Origin: Teredinibacter franksiae | GTDB lineage: Bacteria > Pseudomonadota > Gammaproteobacteria > Pseudomonadales > Cellvibrionaceae | Assembly (NCBI RefSeq): GCF_014218805.1 | Contig: NZ_JACJUV010000001.1 | Location: 62,001-126,000, forward strand | Reading direction: 5' to 3' | Length of the DNA: 64,000 nucleotides | Part shown: one piece after another, positions 8,705-16,672 of the stretch | Numbering within the stretch: the stretch's first letter is position 1 | Layout of the letters: each line of letters starts with the position of its first letter | Program-made: the position numbers and the translations under genes | Notes under the pieces: model-generated | Told to the model about the DNA's origin: nothing | What the model saw: only the letters and a program-made list of their open reading frames with translations | Database searches by the model: none

Positions 8705-9088
8705 GCATTCCCCTCCAATTGCAGCTAGCTTTGCTGCCATTTGCTGATTATATGCAGCAAGGTATTTAAGAGCAGACTCACGAAGCTTTATTTGCTGTTC
8801 ACACAAAATTGCATCACCTTGGATATAGTGCATTAACTCGCCATATGGTGATGTAATCTTTTCACCATGCTGTTTTAAAACACAATCGTGATCTACATTA
8901 AGACCAACTACGTTAACCCGAAACCCCCAGCGGATATAAAAAGATCTATCTCCGCCGTCAAAGCTGTTTATAGCATCTGCTATAGGATCAGAAACCACCT
9001 CGGGCGTTTTCGCTGCAATATCTGAGCACTCATTAGCAAAAACCTGCTTAAACATGCAAACTAACAATACCACTGCTATATATTTCAT
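8699..9088 (-). CDS. Cassette-encoded exported protein
   Basis: 129 aa from the second ATG (9088), chosen because GGA lies 7 nt upstream and it gives a canonical signal peptide (MKYIAVVLLVCMF..VFA); the ATG at 9100 has no SD. Mature part of about 110 aa with four Cys (two pairs possible: ECSD, HDCV, LCEQ, GECF), consistent with a disulfide-bonded periplasmic protein. Family not recognised. The stop lies within attC 8. Confidence 0.65.
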   Translation of the reverse strand: MKYIAVVLLVCMFKQVFANECSDIAAKTPEVVSDPIADAINSFDGGDRSFYIRWGFRVNVVGLNVDHDCVLKQHGEKITSPYGELMHYIQGDAILCEQQIKLRESALKYLAAYNQQMAAKLAAIGGECF

Positions 9089-9106
9089 AGCTAATTCCAT
9101 GGGGCT

Positions 9107-9216
9107 TCTAACGCCCAGCTAAGCCGCCGGAACGAAGTTGATTGTTTTGTGCCAGCGTAGCTGAAAAGCACAAAATGAGCAACGCAGTGAAGGTCGGTTT
9201 GAGCTGTTTGTTATAA
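9107..9216 (-). other. attC site 9
   Basis: Left core TCTAACGCCC, right core GTTATAAG; inner arms TGTTTTGTGC / GCACAAAATGA around CAGCGTAGCTG. Confidence 0.86.
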
Positions 9217-9726
9217 GCCATACTCACTAACTGGAACACCTAATTTTTTGGGTATAGGGAAAACAATTACACGATGCGACTCGTAGTGAGTTTGATGGGT
9301 ATATGACTTGCAATGCATTGCTTTATACTTGCTATATTCAACTTCAGTCACTAGCAATTTATTGTAATTCCAGCCATCTAATGGGCTTAGTTTCTGTGGC
9401 AACAACTCCGCACACGAAGAAAACCTATACTCATCAAATAAACTATCCACATACTTTTGAACATCGCGTAACTCGACATCTTTCCAATGGGTTGCAACAT
9501 GAGGCTTAAAGGGAGCGCTATAACTGTATAGGACACGCTCTTTATCCATAATCTTGATTTCCAGAGCCGCCTCGTAGCATTTTCTACCTTTTACAGAAGC
9601 CCGAAGGGTTACGTCATCATCTCCGAAAATAGAAACATACCCCTCATGAGAATAGTCACATGAAAGTGCTTCATCTCCCCAAGAGGACGCAGCTATTAAA
9701 CCAATGATTAAGAATAAATATCTCAT
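9211..9726 (-). CDS. Cassette-encoded exported protein
   Basis: 171 aa. The N-terminus MRYLFLIIGLIAASSWG is a signal peptide with cleavage near residue 17. The mature chain contains four Cys (LSCDY, RKCYE, SSCAE, MHCKS), enough for two disulfides. Mixed alpha/beta composition; no recognised domain. The stop codon TAA is in the attC 9 core. The start follows attC 10 by about 12 bp, which leaves almost no room for a promoter in the cassette, so expression would depend on read-through from upstream. Confidence 0.7.
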   Translation of the reverse strand: MRYLFLIIGLIAASSWGDEALSCDYSHEGYVSIFGDDDVTLRASVKGRKCYEAALEIKIMDKERVLYSYSAPFKPHVATHWKDVELRDVQKYVDSLFDEYRFSSCAELLPQKLSPLDGWNYNKLLVTEVEYSKYKAMHCKSYTHQTHYESHRVIVFPIPKKLGVPVSEYGL

Positions 9727-9737
9727 CGTTTCGAATG

Positions 9738-9856
9738 CTTATAACGCCTTGCTAATTTGCGTAGCGGTTGGAGCAGATTTTTGTGCAACAATGAGCGTAG
9801 CGAATGCACAAAAAAGCGCGTAGACCGCTACGTCAAATTGAGCAAATTGTTACATG
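9738..9856 (-). other. attC site 10
   Basis: Left core CTTATAACGCC, right core GTTACATG; inner arms TTTTTGTGC / GCACAAAAA with a GAGCGTAGCGAAT loop. Same subfamily as the attC at 14803. Confidence 0.86.
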
Positions 9857-10371
9857 TTCTCGCTCATATCTCTAAGTTTACCCAACGACTTTTCATCAAA
9901 CGCATAGTATCTCTCTCTAACCCTACAGTTAGCCACCGCTTCCATTGAATTTTCGTGGTTCTTACAGACTCTAAGTAGAAAGCGTTCGTGACTATCCCGC
10001 TGAGAGCAACTTTCGTCCTTTTTGAGGATTGACTTAGGCTTACATCCATAACGTTGATTTATTTCAAATACAAACAATCGATGATCTTGATCCTTTTTTA
10101 CTTGCAGACCATATAACTCGCTCTGAACCCCATTCGAGAACGTTGTTTTTTGTCTAGCAGAATAGACTCTCCACTTTTCCAACTCCTTCCCTTCAGTTTC
10201 AAAAATAACAAAATCTTGCTGGATAAGCATAACGCCATTAAACCAAGGTATTTTTCCGTTAAAAGCATAAGAGGGTTGCCATGCTCCTATATATTTATCC
10301 TGTACCCCATCACAAAAAGAGCTCGAAGATAAAAACACAAAAAAACTGAAAATCAACAATTGGCTTCTCAT
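9850..10371 (-). CDS. Cassette-encoded exported protein
   Basis: 173 aa with a signal peptide (MRSQLLIFSFFVFLSSSSFC, cleavage near residue 20). The mature region has W/Y-rich motifs (GAWQPSYAFNGKIPWFNG) and 'DFVIFETEGKELEKWRVY', suggesting a small beta-rich lipocalin-like or DUF-type fold, but no family is recognised. Four Cys in the second half could form disulfides. Upstream, its cassette boundary is split by the IS1182 insertion, so it has lost any read-through from cassettes to the right unless the IS supplies a promoter. Confidence 0.7.
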   Translation of the reverse strand: MRSQLLIFSFFVFLSSSSFCDGVQDKYIGAWQPSYAFNGKIPWFNGVMLIQQDFVIFETEGKELEKWRVYSARQKTTFSNGVQSELYGLQVKKDQDHRLFVFEINQRYGCKPKSILKKDESCSQRDSHERFLLRVCKNHENSMEAVANCRVRERYYAFDEKSLGKLRDMSENM

Positions 10372-10396
10372 TTCATAACCTCAATAGACATGTAAC

Positions 10397-10414
10397 GAGG
10401 CTGTCGAATTACTC
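10397..10414. repeat. IS terminal inverted repeat, left
   Basis: Pairs with 12131-12148 with a single mismatch at position 3. Confidence 0.88.
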
Positions 10415-10536
10415 ATTTATCCAACCGAATAAATACAACTAACCTTTCGTGTTTTATTCTAATTTATCAAAGCACATTTATTTATCAAAAATGGAAAACC
10501 AATGCCCTAACATTAAATATAAAAGACGCAAAACCC

Positions 10537-12057
10537 CTACAGGGGCTCATATTCGCCGTATTTTTGTATCTTTACCATATTATGTACCATTGTGAATAGC
10601 AACCATTGACCGGTGACCTTCTCTAGGCCTCGCAGGCTCAGCCACTTTAATCCAATGTTATGCTTAAGGTTGCCAAACACCGGCTCTACAGTACCCATTC
10701 TACCGCCGTATATGTCACGCCCCTCCGGTGAATCTATCTTTTCTTTCATCAAATCATAAGGTCTCTGAGGATTCGATTCCACGTCCTTTTTAATCGATAC
10801 TTGTCGCCCCTGTAGTCTGGGTGCGCTTTTCATACACTGTCTCTGAAACGCACAGGTCCGACAATCATTTAGTAGACCCACAAACTTTCGATAGTGCTCG
10901 CCATGAAGGATGTAATCATCCATCGCTAACCGCATACTGTTTCCTGCCGGACATTTACAAGTATTGCTTTCCTCATCGTAGTGAAAGTCACTAACCTTAA
11001 AATATTTTCGTCTTCGCCATTCTGGTTTCTTACGATCCCTGTCTTTATAGAGCGGGTTTCTGGTTCGCATACCCCCGTCCGCTAAATATGCATCAATTTC
11101 ATGCTCAAAACAGTAGTCAACGTTTTCAATGGTATTAAACCCTGCATCTCCAAGAACCTTTCGACCCTCAAGGCTTACCCCTAAGTTTTTCTCGACCTGT
11201 TCAAGCATTGGAATGAAGCATTTTTGCTCTGTGTCATGCGCTATTCCCGCACCAGAAATCACCTGGTGTTTATCATCTACAACAGCAACGGCCATATACC
11301 CTTGCTCGGCACCACCACCTCCAGATTTTAACGTACTGCTGTCCGGGTCCGTAAGGTTGGTCTTTTTGGGCTTACCTGTACGGCCAATTTTGTCCGTCAT
11401 GTCACTAAGCGGAGATTCGAGGTCCTTAGCGAGTTTTCGCAATTTCTTGATTTTCTTCTTTTCTCGCTCTCGACGATCAGGGTCCACCTTACCGGCTTTG
11501 TCTTCTTCGCGGTGCTGTCTTATCAGATAATTAACACCATTCTTTATTTTCTCGTACTTCTTCTCGAAGTCAGAAATTGTGCCCGAATTGTCTTTACTGG
11601 CATTAGATGACAATTTAGTGCCATCTATTGAAAAACAATTGCCGCCTATCAAGCCCAAGTAATCGCATTCAACGACGATTTGAACAAATAGATCTTCGAT
11701 TTGCTTATGCTGCTTAGATACGAATGCCGCTATTGTCGAGTGATCCGGAGTAAGAAATCCAGACAAGCACATAAAAACGGTGTTGAACTTACAAAGGTTT
11801 TCTATTTTTCGGCTACTGGTAATGCCGCGAGAATAAGCGGCCAGTATAATTTTTAACAACATTGATGGCGGGTAAGCTGAGGCTCCACCCTGAGAATTAT
11901 TGTAACTCGCTTCGAACGAGCTTAAATCAGCAACTTTATCGATTAAAAGCTGAACCGTTTCATCAAAGCTGCCCTCCGTTATTTGCTCATCCGGGATAAC
12001 AGAAATAAATCGACCTTGACTCGAATCACTTTCTTTGAAGTTATTGCCCATCTGCAT
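10537..12057 (-). CDS. IS1182-family DDE transposase
   Basis: 506 aa, full length for IS1182 transposases. The N-terminal DUF772 region reads 'GASAYPPSMLLKIILAAYSRGITSSRKIE' and 'FMCLSGFLTPDHSTIAAF'. The DDE core has Asp in 'FSIDGTKLSSNASK', Asp in 'VLGDAGFNTIENV' and Glu in 'GTVEPVFGNLKHN'. A zinc-finger-like cluster (CKCPAGN, CRTCAFQRQC) lies between the second Asp and the Glu. There are no frameshifts. It is bounded by matching inverted repeats and inserted in an attC, with the same orientation as the cassette genes. Confidence 0.95.
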   Translation of the reverse strand: MQMGNNFKESDSSQGRFISVIPDEQITEGSFDETVQLLIDKVADLSSFEASYNNSQGGASAYPPSMLLKIILAAYSRGITSSRKIENLCKFNTVFMCLSGFLTPDHSTIAAFVSKQHKQIEDLFVQIVVECDYLGLIGGNCFSIDGTKLSSNASKDNSGTISDFEKKYEKIKNGVNYLIRQHREEDKAGKVDPDRREREKKKIKKLRKLAKDLESPLSDMTDKIGRTGKPKKTNLTDPDSSTLKSGGGGAEQGYMAVAVVDDKHQVISGAGIAHDTEQKCFIPMLEQVEKNLGVSLEGRKVLGDAGFNTIENVDYCFEHEIDAYLADGGMRTRNPLYKDRDRKKPEWRRRKYFKVSDFHYDEESNTCKCPAGNSMRLAMDDYILHGEHYRKFVGLLNDCRTCAFQRQCMKSAPRLQGRQVSIKKDVESNPQRPYDLMKEKIDSPEGRDIYGGRMGTVEPVFGNLKHNIGLKWLSLRGLEKVTGQWLLFTMVHNMVKIQKYGEYEPL

Positions 12058-12130
12058 TTCCAGTAAATGGATAGTAGGTTCATTTTACTAGAAGAAAGTA
12101 GTCAATTCAGCCGAAATATTGCGTTTTTTG

Positions 12131-12148
12131 GAGTAATTCGACAGCTTC
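12131..12148. repeat. IS terminal inverted repeat, right
   Basis: Complement of the left repeat with one mismatch; ends immediately before the attC remnant. Confidence 0.88.
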
Positions 12149-12256
12149 AACGCTTGGGTAACCTGTGCCGCGTGTGGAGCACCTTTTTGGGGTAAGCTGC
12201 GCAGCAGCCCAAAAAGGAGCGTAGCATGCGGCATCAGGTTGACCCACTGGTTATGT
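12149..12256 (-). other. attC site 11, interrupted by the IS
   Basis: Most of the attC remains here: inner arms CCTTTTTGGG / CCCAAAAAGG, AGCATGCGGCATCAGG and right core GTTATGTG. Its left core is split, with TGTAAC left on the far side of the IS at 10391-10396. Confidence 0.85.
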
Positions 12257-12566
12257 GCTTGGCACTTTACCTATATTGAACGCATAAACAACTGCGCCTT
12301 AACTCTACATTCGTTCTTGCCAATATGATTTACACAAAAGGCACTTGAAAGGAACGAACACCAATAAACTAGACTCACCTACAGCTTTAAGCCAAACCAA
12401 TTTGTGCTGTTTACAATTTGGTTTGGTGAATAACTCGCACTCGTTTTCTACGAAGCGCTTAGTTGTTGCCTACGGCTACAACTTACACATTAAGAAAGAA
12501 CTCCAATTGAGTCGGCACAATGCTCAAATAGAAACCACCTAACTTTTCGCAATATTTACGGGTGGC
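12257..12566. other. Cassette without an evident gene; hairpin
   Basis: A 65-codon plus-strand frame (12345-12542) starts with TTG, opposes the cassette direction and is not convincing. The stretch contains a strong inverted repeat: 12392-12405 (CCAAACCAATTTGT) pairs with 12413-12426 with one mismatch and a short loop. It could be an RNA hairpin or terminator. Confidence 0.55.
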
Positions 12567-12680
12567 GCATAACGCCCTGCAGAAGGGGCCGCAGTGGAGG
12601 CGATTGTTTTTGTGTAAGCGTAGCGACCAACACAAAAACGAGCGCCGTAACGGAGGTCCCGCTTGCTGAGTTGGTTATGC
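12567..12680 (-). other. attC site 12
   Basis: Left core GCATAACGCC, right core GTTATGC; inner arms GTTTTTGTGT / ACACAAAAAC. About 90% like attC site 1. Confidence 0.88.
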
Positions 12681-12701
12681 GTTTTCGACACACTTTATTA
12701 G

Positions 12702-13175
12702 CTACTTTTTATACTTTGCACTGATCGCTGCTATTTCCCGAGCGCTCACTAACTCCTTCTCTATATCGATACCCTTGCTCTTTTTAACCGCTAGCTCACT
12801 AAGAGAAGTTACATCGATAGCTCGATTAAAAGGATTGGCGTACATGTGATCCAGCAAATCTACCAACAACAGAAGATTCGTACTTGATAGGTAGTCACTT
12901 TCAAAATATTGATCCATAGCCTTTTTGGCACAAGAACTCGTCTTGGCATCTACACTATCACATGCTGCATTAACTACTTCTAGATAGTAACCAGTATAAC
13001 TATCCCTAAGACCAGCTAGATAGTAGAGTTTTTCACTCTTACTCATACTACCCCAACTGTTGCCATCTACAGCCAGTACCGCACCAGAAAACAGAAAAAG
13101 TACTATAGCTATAAAATAATTAACCACCGGATAATCAACTCCTTTTACCTGAGGTACTGCATTGGATTTACGCAT
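12702..13175 (-). CDS. Cassette-encoded exported protein
   Basis: Up to 157 aa. The ATG at 13175 is part of the attC core (GTTATGCG) and lies just on this cassette's side of the crossover point. An alternative GTG at 13127, downstream of AAAGGAG, would give a cleaner signal peptide (VNYFIAIVLFLFSGAVLA). The mature protein is helical and acidic/lysine-rich, with C residues at DSV-flanked positions (AACDS, SSCAKK). 'SKSEKLYYLAGLRDSYTGYY' resembles the repeat-like helices of small periplasmic proteins, but I cannot name a family. Confidence 0.65.
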   Translation of the reverse strand: MRKSNAVPQVKGVDYPVVNYFIAIVLFLFSGAVLAVDGNSWGSMSKSEKLYYLAGLRDSYTGYYLEVVNAACDSVDAKTSSCAKKAMDQYFESDYLSSTNLLLLVDLLDHMYANPFNRAIDVTSLSELAVKKSKGIDIEKELVSAREIAAISAKYKK

Positions 13176-13302
13176 AACGCTCCGCTAACCGGCCGGAGCT
13201 GTGTTGATGGTTTTGCGGTAGCGTAGCGTGAAACCGCAAAACGAGCAACGCAGCGGAGGTCCAAGCAGCTTTAGCTGCTGATGGTTGAGCGGCTTGTTAT
13301 GT
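13172..13302 (-). other. attC site 13 (long)
   Basis: Left core GCATAACGC, right core GTTATGTT; inner arms GGTTTTGCGGT / ACCGCAAAAC. It carries an extra 16-nt palindrome (AGCAGCTTTAGCTGCT) on the right side that the other sites lack. Confidence 0.85.
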
Positions 13303-13683
13303 TTATTTGGGCTTGATGAATTCACGAATTTCCTTTGCCACAGTAATAACGGGGTCAATATTTTCTTTAATGATTATTTGCCCACTACATCCATCAGAAT
13401 TATGGGCTTGCTTATAAGCTTCCCAATATTTTTTTACCAAACTATCTAAGGTTAACCGCTTATTTTCATCTAAAATATTTCTAATTTTATCAATGTCGTT
13501 TTCGGTGAAGGCTTTCCATGCATGCCCTTTATCAATATCGTCTAGTGCTTTGAGAATGGATAAGCGCACTGGCTGAACTACGTCGTTATACTCACGCCTC
13601 ATATCACGACCTAAAGAAAGGCGATGGCCAATAAGCCCTCCAATTAGAACACCTAATAATCCACTTAAAATCTCGCTATACAT
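13303..13683 (-). CDS. Cassette-encoded protein with N-terminal membrane anchor
   Basis: 126 aa from ATG 13683; the frame continues upstream through the attC, which is not expected to be translated. It has one glycine-rich N-terminal membrane helix (SGLLGVLIGGLIGHRL, about 5-22), then a soluble, charged, mostly helical domain with 'KALDDIDKGHAWKAFTENDI' and 'DKIRNILDENKRL'. The family is not recognised. The single-helix YtxH-like start suggests the domain faces the cytoplasm. Confidence 0.6.
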   Translation of the reverse strand: MYSEILSGLLGVLIGGLIGHRLSLGRDMRREYNDVVQPVRLSILKALDDIDKGHAWKAFTENDIDKIRNILDENKRLTLDSLVKKYWEAYKQAHNSDGCSGQIIIKENIDPVITVAKEIREFIKPK

Positions 13684-13711
13684 CAATCTACCAATTGAAC
13701 TGACGATTAAA

Positions 13712-13827
13712 CATAACGCCTGTAGCACCTGCATAAATTGCGGAGTGCCTTTTTGTGTAAAATTGAGCGTAGCGAAAACACAAAAAGGCGCGTAGCAATT
13801 TTTGTCAGGTGGCTACACTTGTTATGC
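13712..13827 (-). other. attC site 14
   Basis: Left core CATAACGCC, right core GTTATGC; inner arms GCCTTTTTGTGT / ACACAAAAAGGC; outer arms AGCACCTG / CAGGTGGCT. Confidence 0.88.
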
Positions 13828-13829
13828 AT

Positions 13830-14267
13830 TTACTCATTAGTATTTTCAAGGAAGCTTTTAACTGAATCTTCTACTCGACGCTTTGCTTTCTCAGTAATTT
13901 CAGCCCGGCTAAACCACATCGTAATCTCTTCCACATCCTTTTCCCTAAGAGCCAACTGACCGCCCCAAAAACTACCGACAAATTCTGTAACATCCCCTTT
14001 ATCAGTCACTGATGTAACCAGAACTATAAATTCATTTTCTAATGGTGAGAACTGGTCTACGGTGGCAATATCTACTTCGCCTTCAGCACCACCCATAGCG
14101 AGAATAGATTTCCCACCAATTCTATATTCCAAAATAGCGTACGGAGCCAAGCCTACGGATACCCAGCTTCCGTTAAGGTCATTTTCTGTAGGATTGGAAA
14201 GAGGAAATCCGGCACAACCCGACAAAATAAATATCGCGACTAACATGCTTACTTTAAGTAATTTCAT
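13830..14267 (-). CDS. Cassette-encoded lipoprotein
   Basis: 145 aa from ATG 14267; the longer frame runs through the attC. The N-terminus MKLLKVSMLVAIFILSGCAG is a type II signal with lipobox LSGC (Cys 18); residue +2 is Ala, favouring the outer membrane. The mature part begins with 'NDLNGSWVSVG', like many small lipoproteins with a lipocalin-type beta-barrel, and ends in a charged helix (TEKAKRRVEDSVKSFLEN). It has no named family. Stop close to attC 14. Confidence 0.72.
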   Translation of the reverse strand: MKLLKVSMLVAIFILSGCAGFPLSNPTENDLNGSWVSVGLAPYAILEYRIGGKSILAMGGAEGEVDIATVDQFSPLENEFIVLVTSVTDKGDVTEFVGSFWGGQLALREKDVEEITMWFSRAEITEKAKRRVEDSVKSFLENTNE

Positions 14268-14281
14268 AATCTCAACTTTGT

Positions 14282-14386
14282 GCATAACGTCGCCAGAAAC
14301 TGCTGGAGTGAGATGGCTGCTTTTTTGCGTGTTTTTGCAAAAAAGAAGACAGCTCACGGAAGTCAGATTTGCTGGCTTTGTTAGGC
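14282..14386 (-). other. attC site 15
   Basis: Left core GCATAACG, right core GTTAGGC; inner arms CTTTTTTGC / GCAAAAAAG separated by only a few bases. Same subfamily as the site at 16057. Confidence 0.86.
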
Positions 14387-14797
14387 AAGTTCGGATTCCT
14401 TAGTGCCCAACATTATTAATATTTCCCTTTCATCATCAAACTCCGAAATACCGACACCGGGAAACGGACCATTTGATTTAATTATACGTGTACTAAAGCT
14501 GATAGAAGTACCTTTTTCTAAACCATCCAGATCGTCGACGTTTACTGCAGAAAAATTCAATGCTAGAAAATTCCCAGTTATGACTTTGTCATGATGTGAC
14601 ACTTCAATCCGCGGCATATTCAGCTGAATAAATGGTGATGCAATTGTGGAGTCAATTTCTACACGCTCAATTTCCCCGCACCCACTCAGAGAAGCTTCGG
14701 CAAGCTTAGATGAAATTTCAGACTCGCCTAGGCCTGAAATATGCATCCTAGCTATTTCATTTATAAGCTCAGCCCAGCTAAATTTCATGATGCTCAT
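14381..14797 (-). CDS. Cassette-encoded soluble protein
   Basis: 138 aa from ATG 14797 (a second ATG three codons later is equally possible). No signal peptide or membrane segment. N-terminal helical part, 'INEIARMHISGLGESEISSKL', then a beta-rich part with 'GNFLALNFSAVNVDDLDGLEKGTSISFSTRII'. Not recognised. It fills its cassette from attC to attC, with the stop inside the right core of attC 15. Confidence 0.62.
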   Translation of the reverse strand: MSIMKFSWAELINEIARMHISGLGESEISSKLAEASLSGCGEIERVEIDSTIASPFIQLNMPRIEVSHHDKVITGNFLALNFSAVNVDDLDGLEKGTSISFSTRIIKSNGPFPGVGISEFDDEREILIMLGTKESELA

Positions 14798-14802
14798 TTA
14801 AT

Positions 14803-14920
14803 GCCTAACGCCTTGCTCATTCGCGCAGCGGTTGTAGTGGATTTTTGTGCAACAATGAGCGCCAGCGAATGCACAAAAAGGAACGTAGACCGCTGCGTCA
14901 AATGGAGCAAATTGTTAGAT
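14803..14920 (-). other. attC site 16
   Basis: Left core GCCTAACGCC, right core GTTAGAT; inner arms TTTTTGTGC / GCACAAAAA. Very similar to attC site 10. Confidence 0.88.
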
Positions 14921-14930
14921 TTTTGCACAC

Positions 14931-15272
14931 TCACACAAAAGACCATAAAACGATAAGGCAGCCAAATGCACCCGTATAAATGCAAAGGTACAGCGCATAT
15001 TTAGCCTTGTTTATATCTGCATTTTCGATAAGTATGACGCTCTGGACTCTGCCACTTACAAACGTAAGTACTCCGATCATACCAACAAAGCAAAAAATAC
15101 TACCAACCACCAAGAGCGCAAATACCTGGCCAAACACTGCTCCAAGAATTACACCGGCCACGGCATATATAGTGCTATACAAAAAATATGATGCCATAGC
15201 CTCTCTTCGGAATTCACTCCAGAGGAACTGCCCACCTGTAGTCTTAATAAAATAATCTGTATACTTTTTCAT
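14931..15272 (-). CDS. Cassette-encoded membrane protein
   Basis: 113 aa from ATG 15272 (MKKYTDYF). Three hydrophobic segments (about 25-48, 50-72, 90-110) with a connecting charged loop 'SGRVQSVILIENADINKAKY'. Family not recognised. An ATG at 15296 would place the start inside the attC and is less likely. Confidence 0.62.
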   Translation of the reverse strand: MKKYTDYFIKTTGGQFLWSEFRREAMASYFLYSTIYAVAGVILGAVFGQVFALLVVGSIFCFVGMIGVLTFVSGRVQSVILIENADINKAKYALYLCIYTGAFGCLIVLWSFV

Positions 15273-15278
15273 TTGTAA

Positions 15279-15395
15279 ATCTAACGCTAAGCTCATAAGC
15301 GCCTACTGTGTAGTTTGTTTTACGCTAAAATGTAGCGAAGCGGAATGCGTAAAACGAACTGCGCAGTAGGCGTCTTATGGAGCGACTGGTTATGC
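15279..15395 (-). other. attC site 17
   Basis: Left core ATCTAACGC, right core GTTATGC; inner arms GTTTTACGC / GCGTAAAAC with a TGTAGCGAAGCGGA loop. Confidence 0.88.
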
Positions 15396-15673
15396 GGCGG
15401 CGGTTGGCGCTACAACAAAACCACGTTTTTAATTTAGTTTGCCGATGGCAGCAGGAACGAACACACCACCCCACCAACAAACCCCATACTATAAAAGTGG
15501 TGGCTAAATGCGAAGTGCTATTTACCACCACCCATAAAACTTACATTTGGCACCAGAAAAGAAACTGGTGAGATACAAAGCGCCTACTTACATTAACGCC
15601 GCGAGACTCTCTACAACGTGCCGTAAATCAAGCACATGACGCGTTCTATTTATTTTTGAACCGCGCTCATAAC
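15389..15673 (-). repeat. ORF-less cassette family, copy 1
   Basis: About 280 bp, roughly 90% identical to copies at 15778 and 18162. Conserved inverted repeats: 15497-15531 (GTGGTGG..TAAAT pairs with ATTTA..CCACCAC) and 15551-15570 (CACCAG / CTGGTG). A 68-codon minus-strand frame exists but substitutions between copies do not favour third positions, so a structured RNA is a better guess than a peptide. Confidence 0.75.
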
Positions 15674-15784
15674 GCTGAGGTAGCCTGCGCTGCATATGGA
15701 GCTGTTTTTGTGCAAGAATGAAGCGAAGCGGAATGCACAAAAAACGGCGGAGTATGCAGCGTCAGGTTGACCGACTGGTTATGC
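15668..15784 (-). other. attC site 18
   Basis: Left core CATAACGC, right core GTTATGC; inner arms GTTTTTGTGC / GCACAAAAAAC. Same subfamily as sites 3 and 24. Confidence 0.88.
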
Positions 15785-16062
15785 GGCGGCGGTTGGCGCT
15801 ACAACAAAACCACGTTTTTAATTTAGTTTGCCGATGGCAGCAGGAAAGAACACACCACCCCATCAACAAACCCCATATTATGAAAGTGGTGGATAAATGC
15901 GAAGTGCTATTTACCACCACCTATAAAACTACTATTTGGCACCAGGAAAGAAACTGGTGAGATACAAAAAACCCACTTACATTAACGCCGAGAGACTCTC
16001 TACAACGTGCCGTAAATCAAGCACATGACTCATTTAATTCATTTTCGAACCGCGCTCATAAC
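15778..16062 (-). repeat. ORF-less cassette family, copy 2
   Basis: Directly adjacent to copy 1, giving a tandem pair of cassettes. Hairpins at 15886-15920 and 15940-15959 are intact; the bulge base in the first is A instead of C. Confidence 0.75.
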
Positions 16063-16160
16063 GCCGCCAGCAACTGCCGGAGTGAACTGGCTGCTTTTTT
16101 GCGTTTTTTTGCAAAAAAGAAGACAGTTTACGGAGGTCAGATTGACTGGCCTTGTTATAA
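16057..16160 (-). other. attC site 19
   Basis: Left core CATAACGCC, right core GTTATAA; inner arms CTTTTTTGC / GCAAAAAAG. Near twin of site 15. Confidence 0.87.
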
Positions 16161-16163
16161 CTT

Positions 16164-16547
16164 TTACAGGTTATGCCAATCATGTGTACAGCCACTCTCG
16201 CACTGTTCTTTTCTACGCCTTTCATCTGCAACACTAAAAACATTAACGAACAGTTTGAAAGACCTAATTTGATCTATACCCGACATGCGTAACACTTTTC
16301 GGCGAACTTCATTAAACGGTTTCACTCGAATCAGAACGCATGGCGAATACGTATTTTTTAGACCAGACGCTACAATTCCTTTCTCTATATCTTCTTTACT
16401 CGGATGAGACTGATATATACATAAATCTAGTGTTTTCATTATTTCGGTACGAGTTTCTTCGTCGGAGGACTGAAACCATTCCATACCTTGCTCCAAGGGA
16501 ATTAACCCCTGCGCAATTTTATTTATAGAAATCTCGCGCTCATTCAT
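16164..16547 (-). CDS. DUF5958-like cassette protein
   Basis: 127 aa. The N-terminus 'MNEREISINKIAQGLIPLEQGMEWFQSSDEE' resembles DUF5958 proteins, which begin with an INK.AQG motif and a helix-W-F segment; function unknown. 'PCVLIRVKPFNEVRRKVLRMSGIDQIRSFKLFVNVFSVADERRR' completes a helical fold. Two Cys and two His near the end (CESGCTHDWH) could bind a metal. Soluble, no signal. Assignment by visual resemblance only. Confidence 0.68.
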   Translation of the reverse strand: MNEREISINKIAQGLIPLEQGMEWFQSSDEETRTEIMKTLDLCIYQSHPSKEDIEKGIVASGLKNTYSPCVLIRVKPFNEVRRKVLRMSGIDQIRSFKLFVNVFSVADERRRKEQCESGCTHDWHNL

Positions 16548-16554
16548 ATTGAGT

Positions 16555-16672
16555 CATAACGCCGCTATCACCGGAAACGAAAGCGGAGTGTTTTTGTGCT
16601 ATGTTTGAGCGCTTGCGCGAGTTGCACAAAAACGCGTAGCTTTTGTTTTCCGGTGCATAGCTTTGTTATGTG
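16555..16672 (-). other. attC site 20
   Basis: Left core CATAACGCC, right core GTTATGTG; almost the same sequence as site 5, including the GAGCGCTTGCGCGAG loop. Confidence 0.88.

Larger units (their letters stand above)
10397..12148 (-). mobile_element. IS1182-family insertion sequence
   Basis: Terminal inverted repeats of 18 bp with one mismatch: left 10397-10414 (GAGGCTGTCGAATTACTC) and right 12131-12148 (the complement of GAAGCTGTCGAATTACTC). AAC flanks both ends (10394-10396 and 12149-12151), a possible 3-bp target duplication. Removing the element plus one AAC rebuilds an attC left core of the array type (TGTAACGCTTGGGTAACC). The single gene is an intact transposase, so the element may be active. 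Confidence 0.88.

Noticed and set aside
11129..11530. 133-codon plus-strand frame inside the transposase gene
   Set aside because: Antisense shadow of the transposase; no SD and no matching family.
15325..15531. 68-codon frame in the ORF-less cassette
   Set aside because: Uses alternative starts, ends within the attC, and substitutions among copies show no codon pattern.
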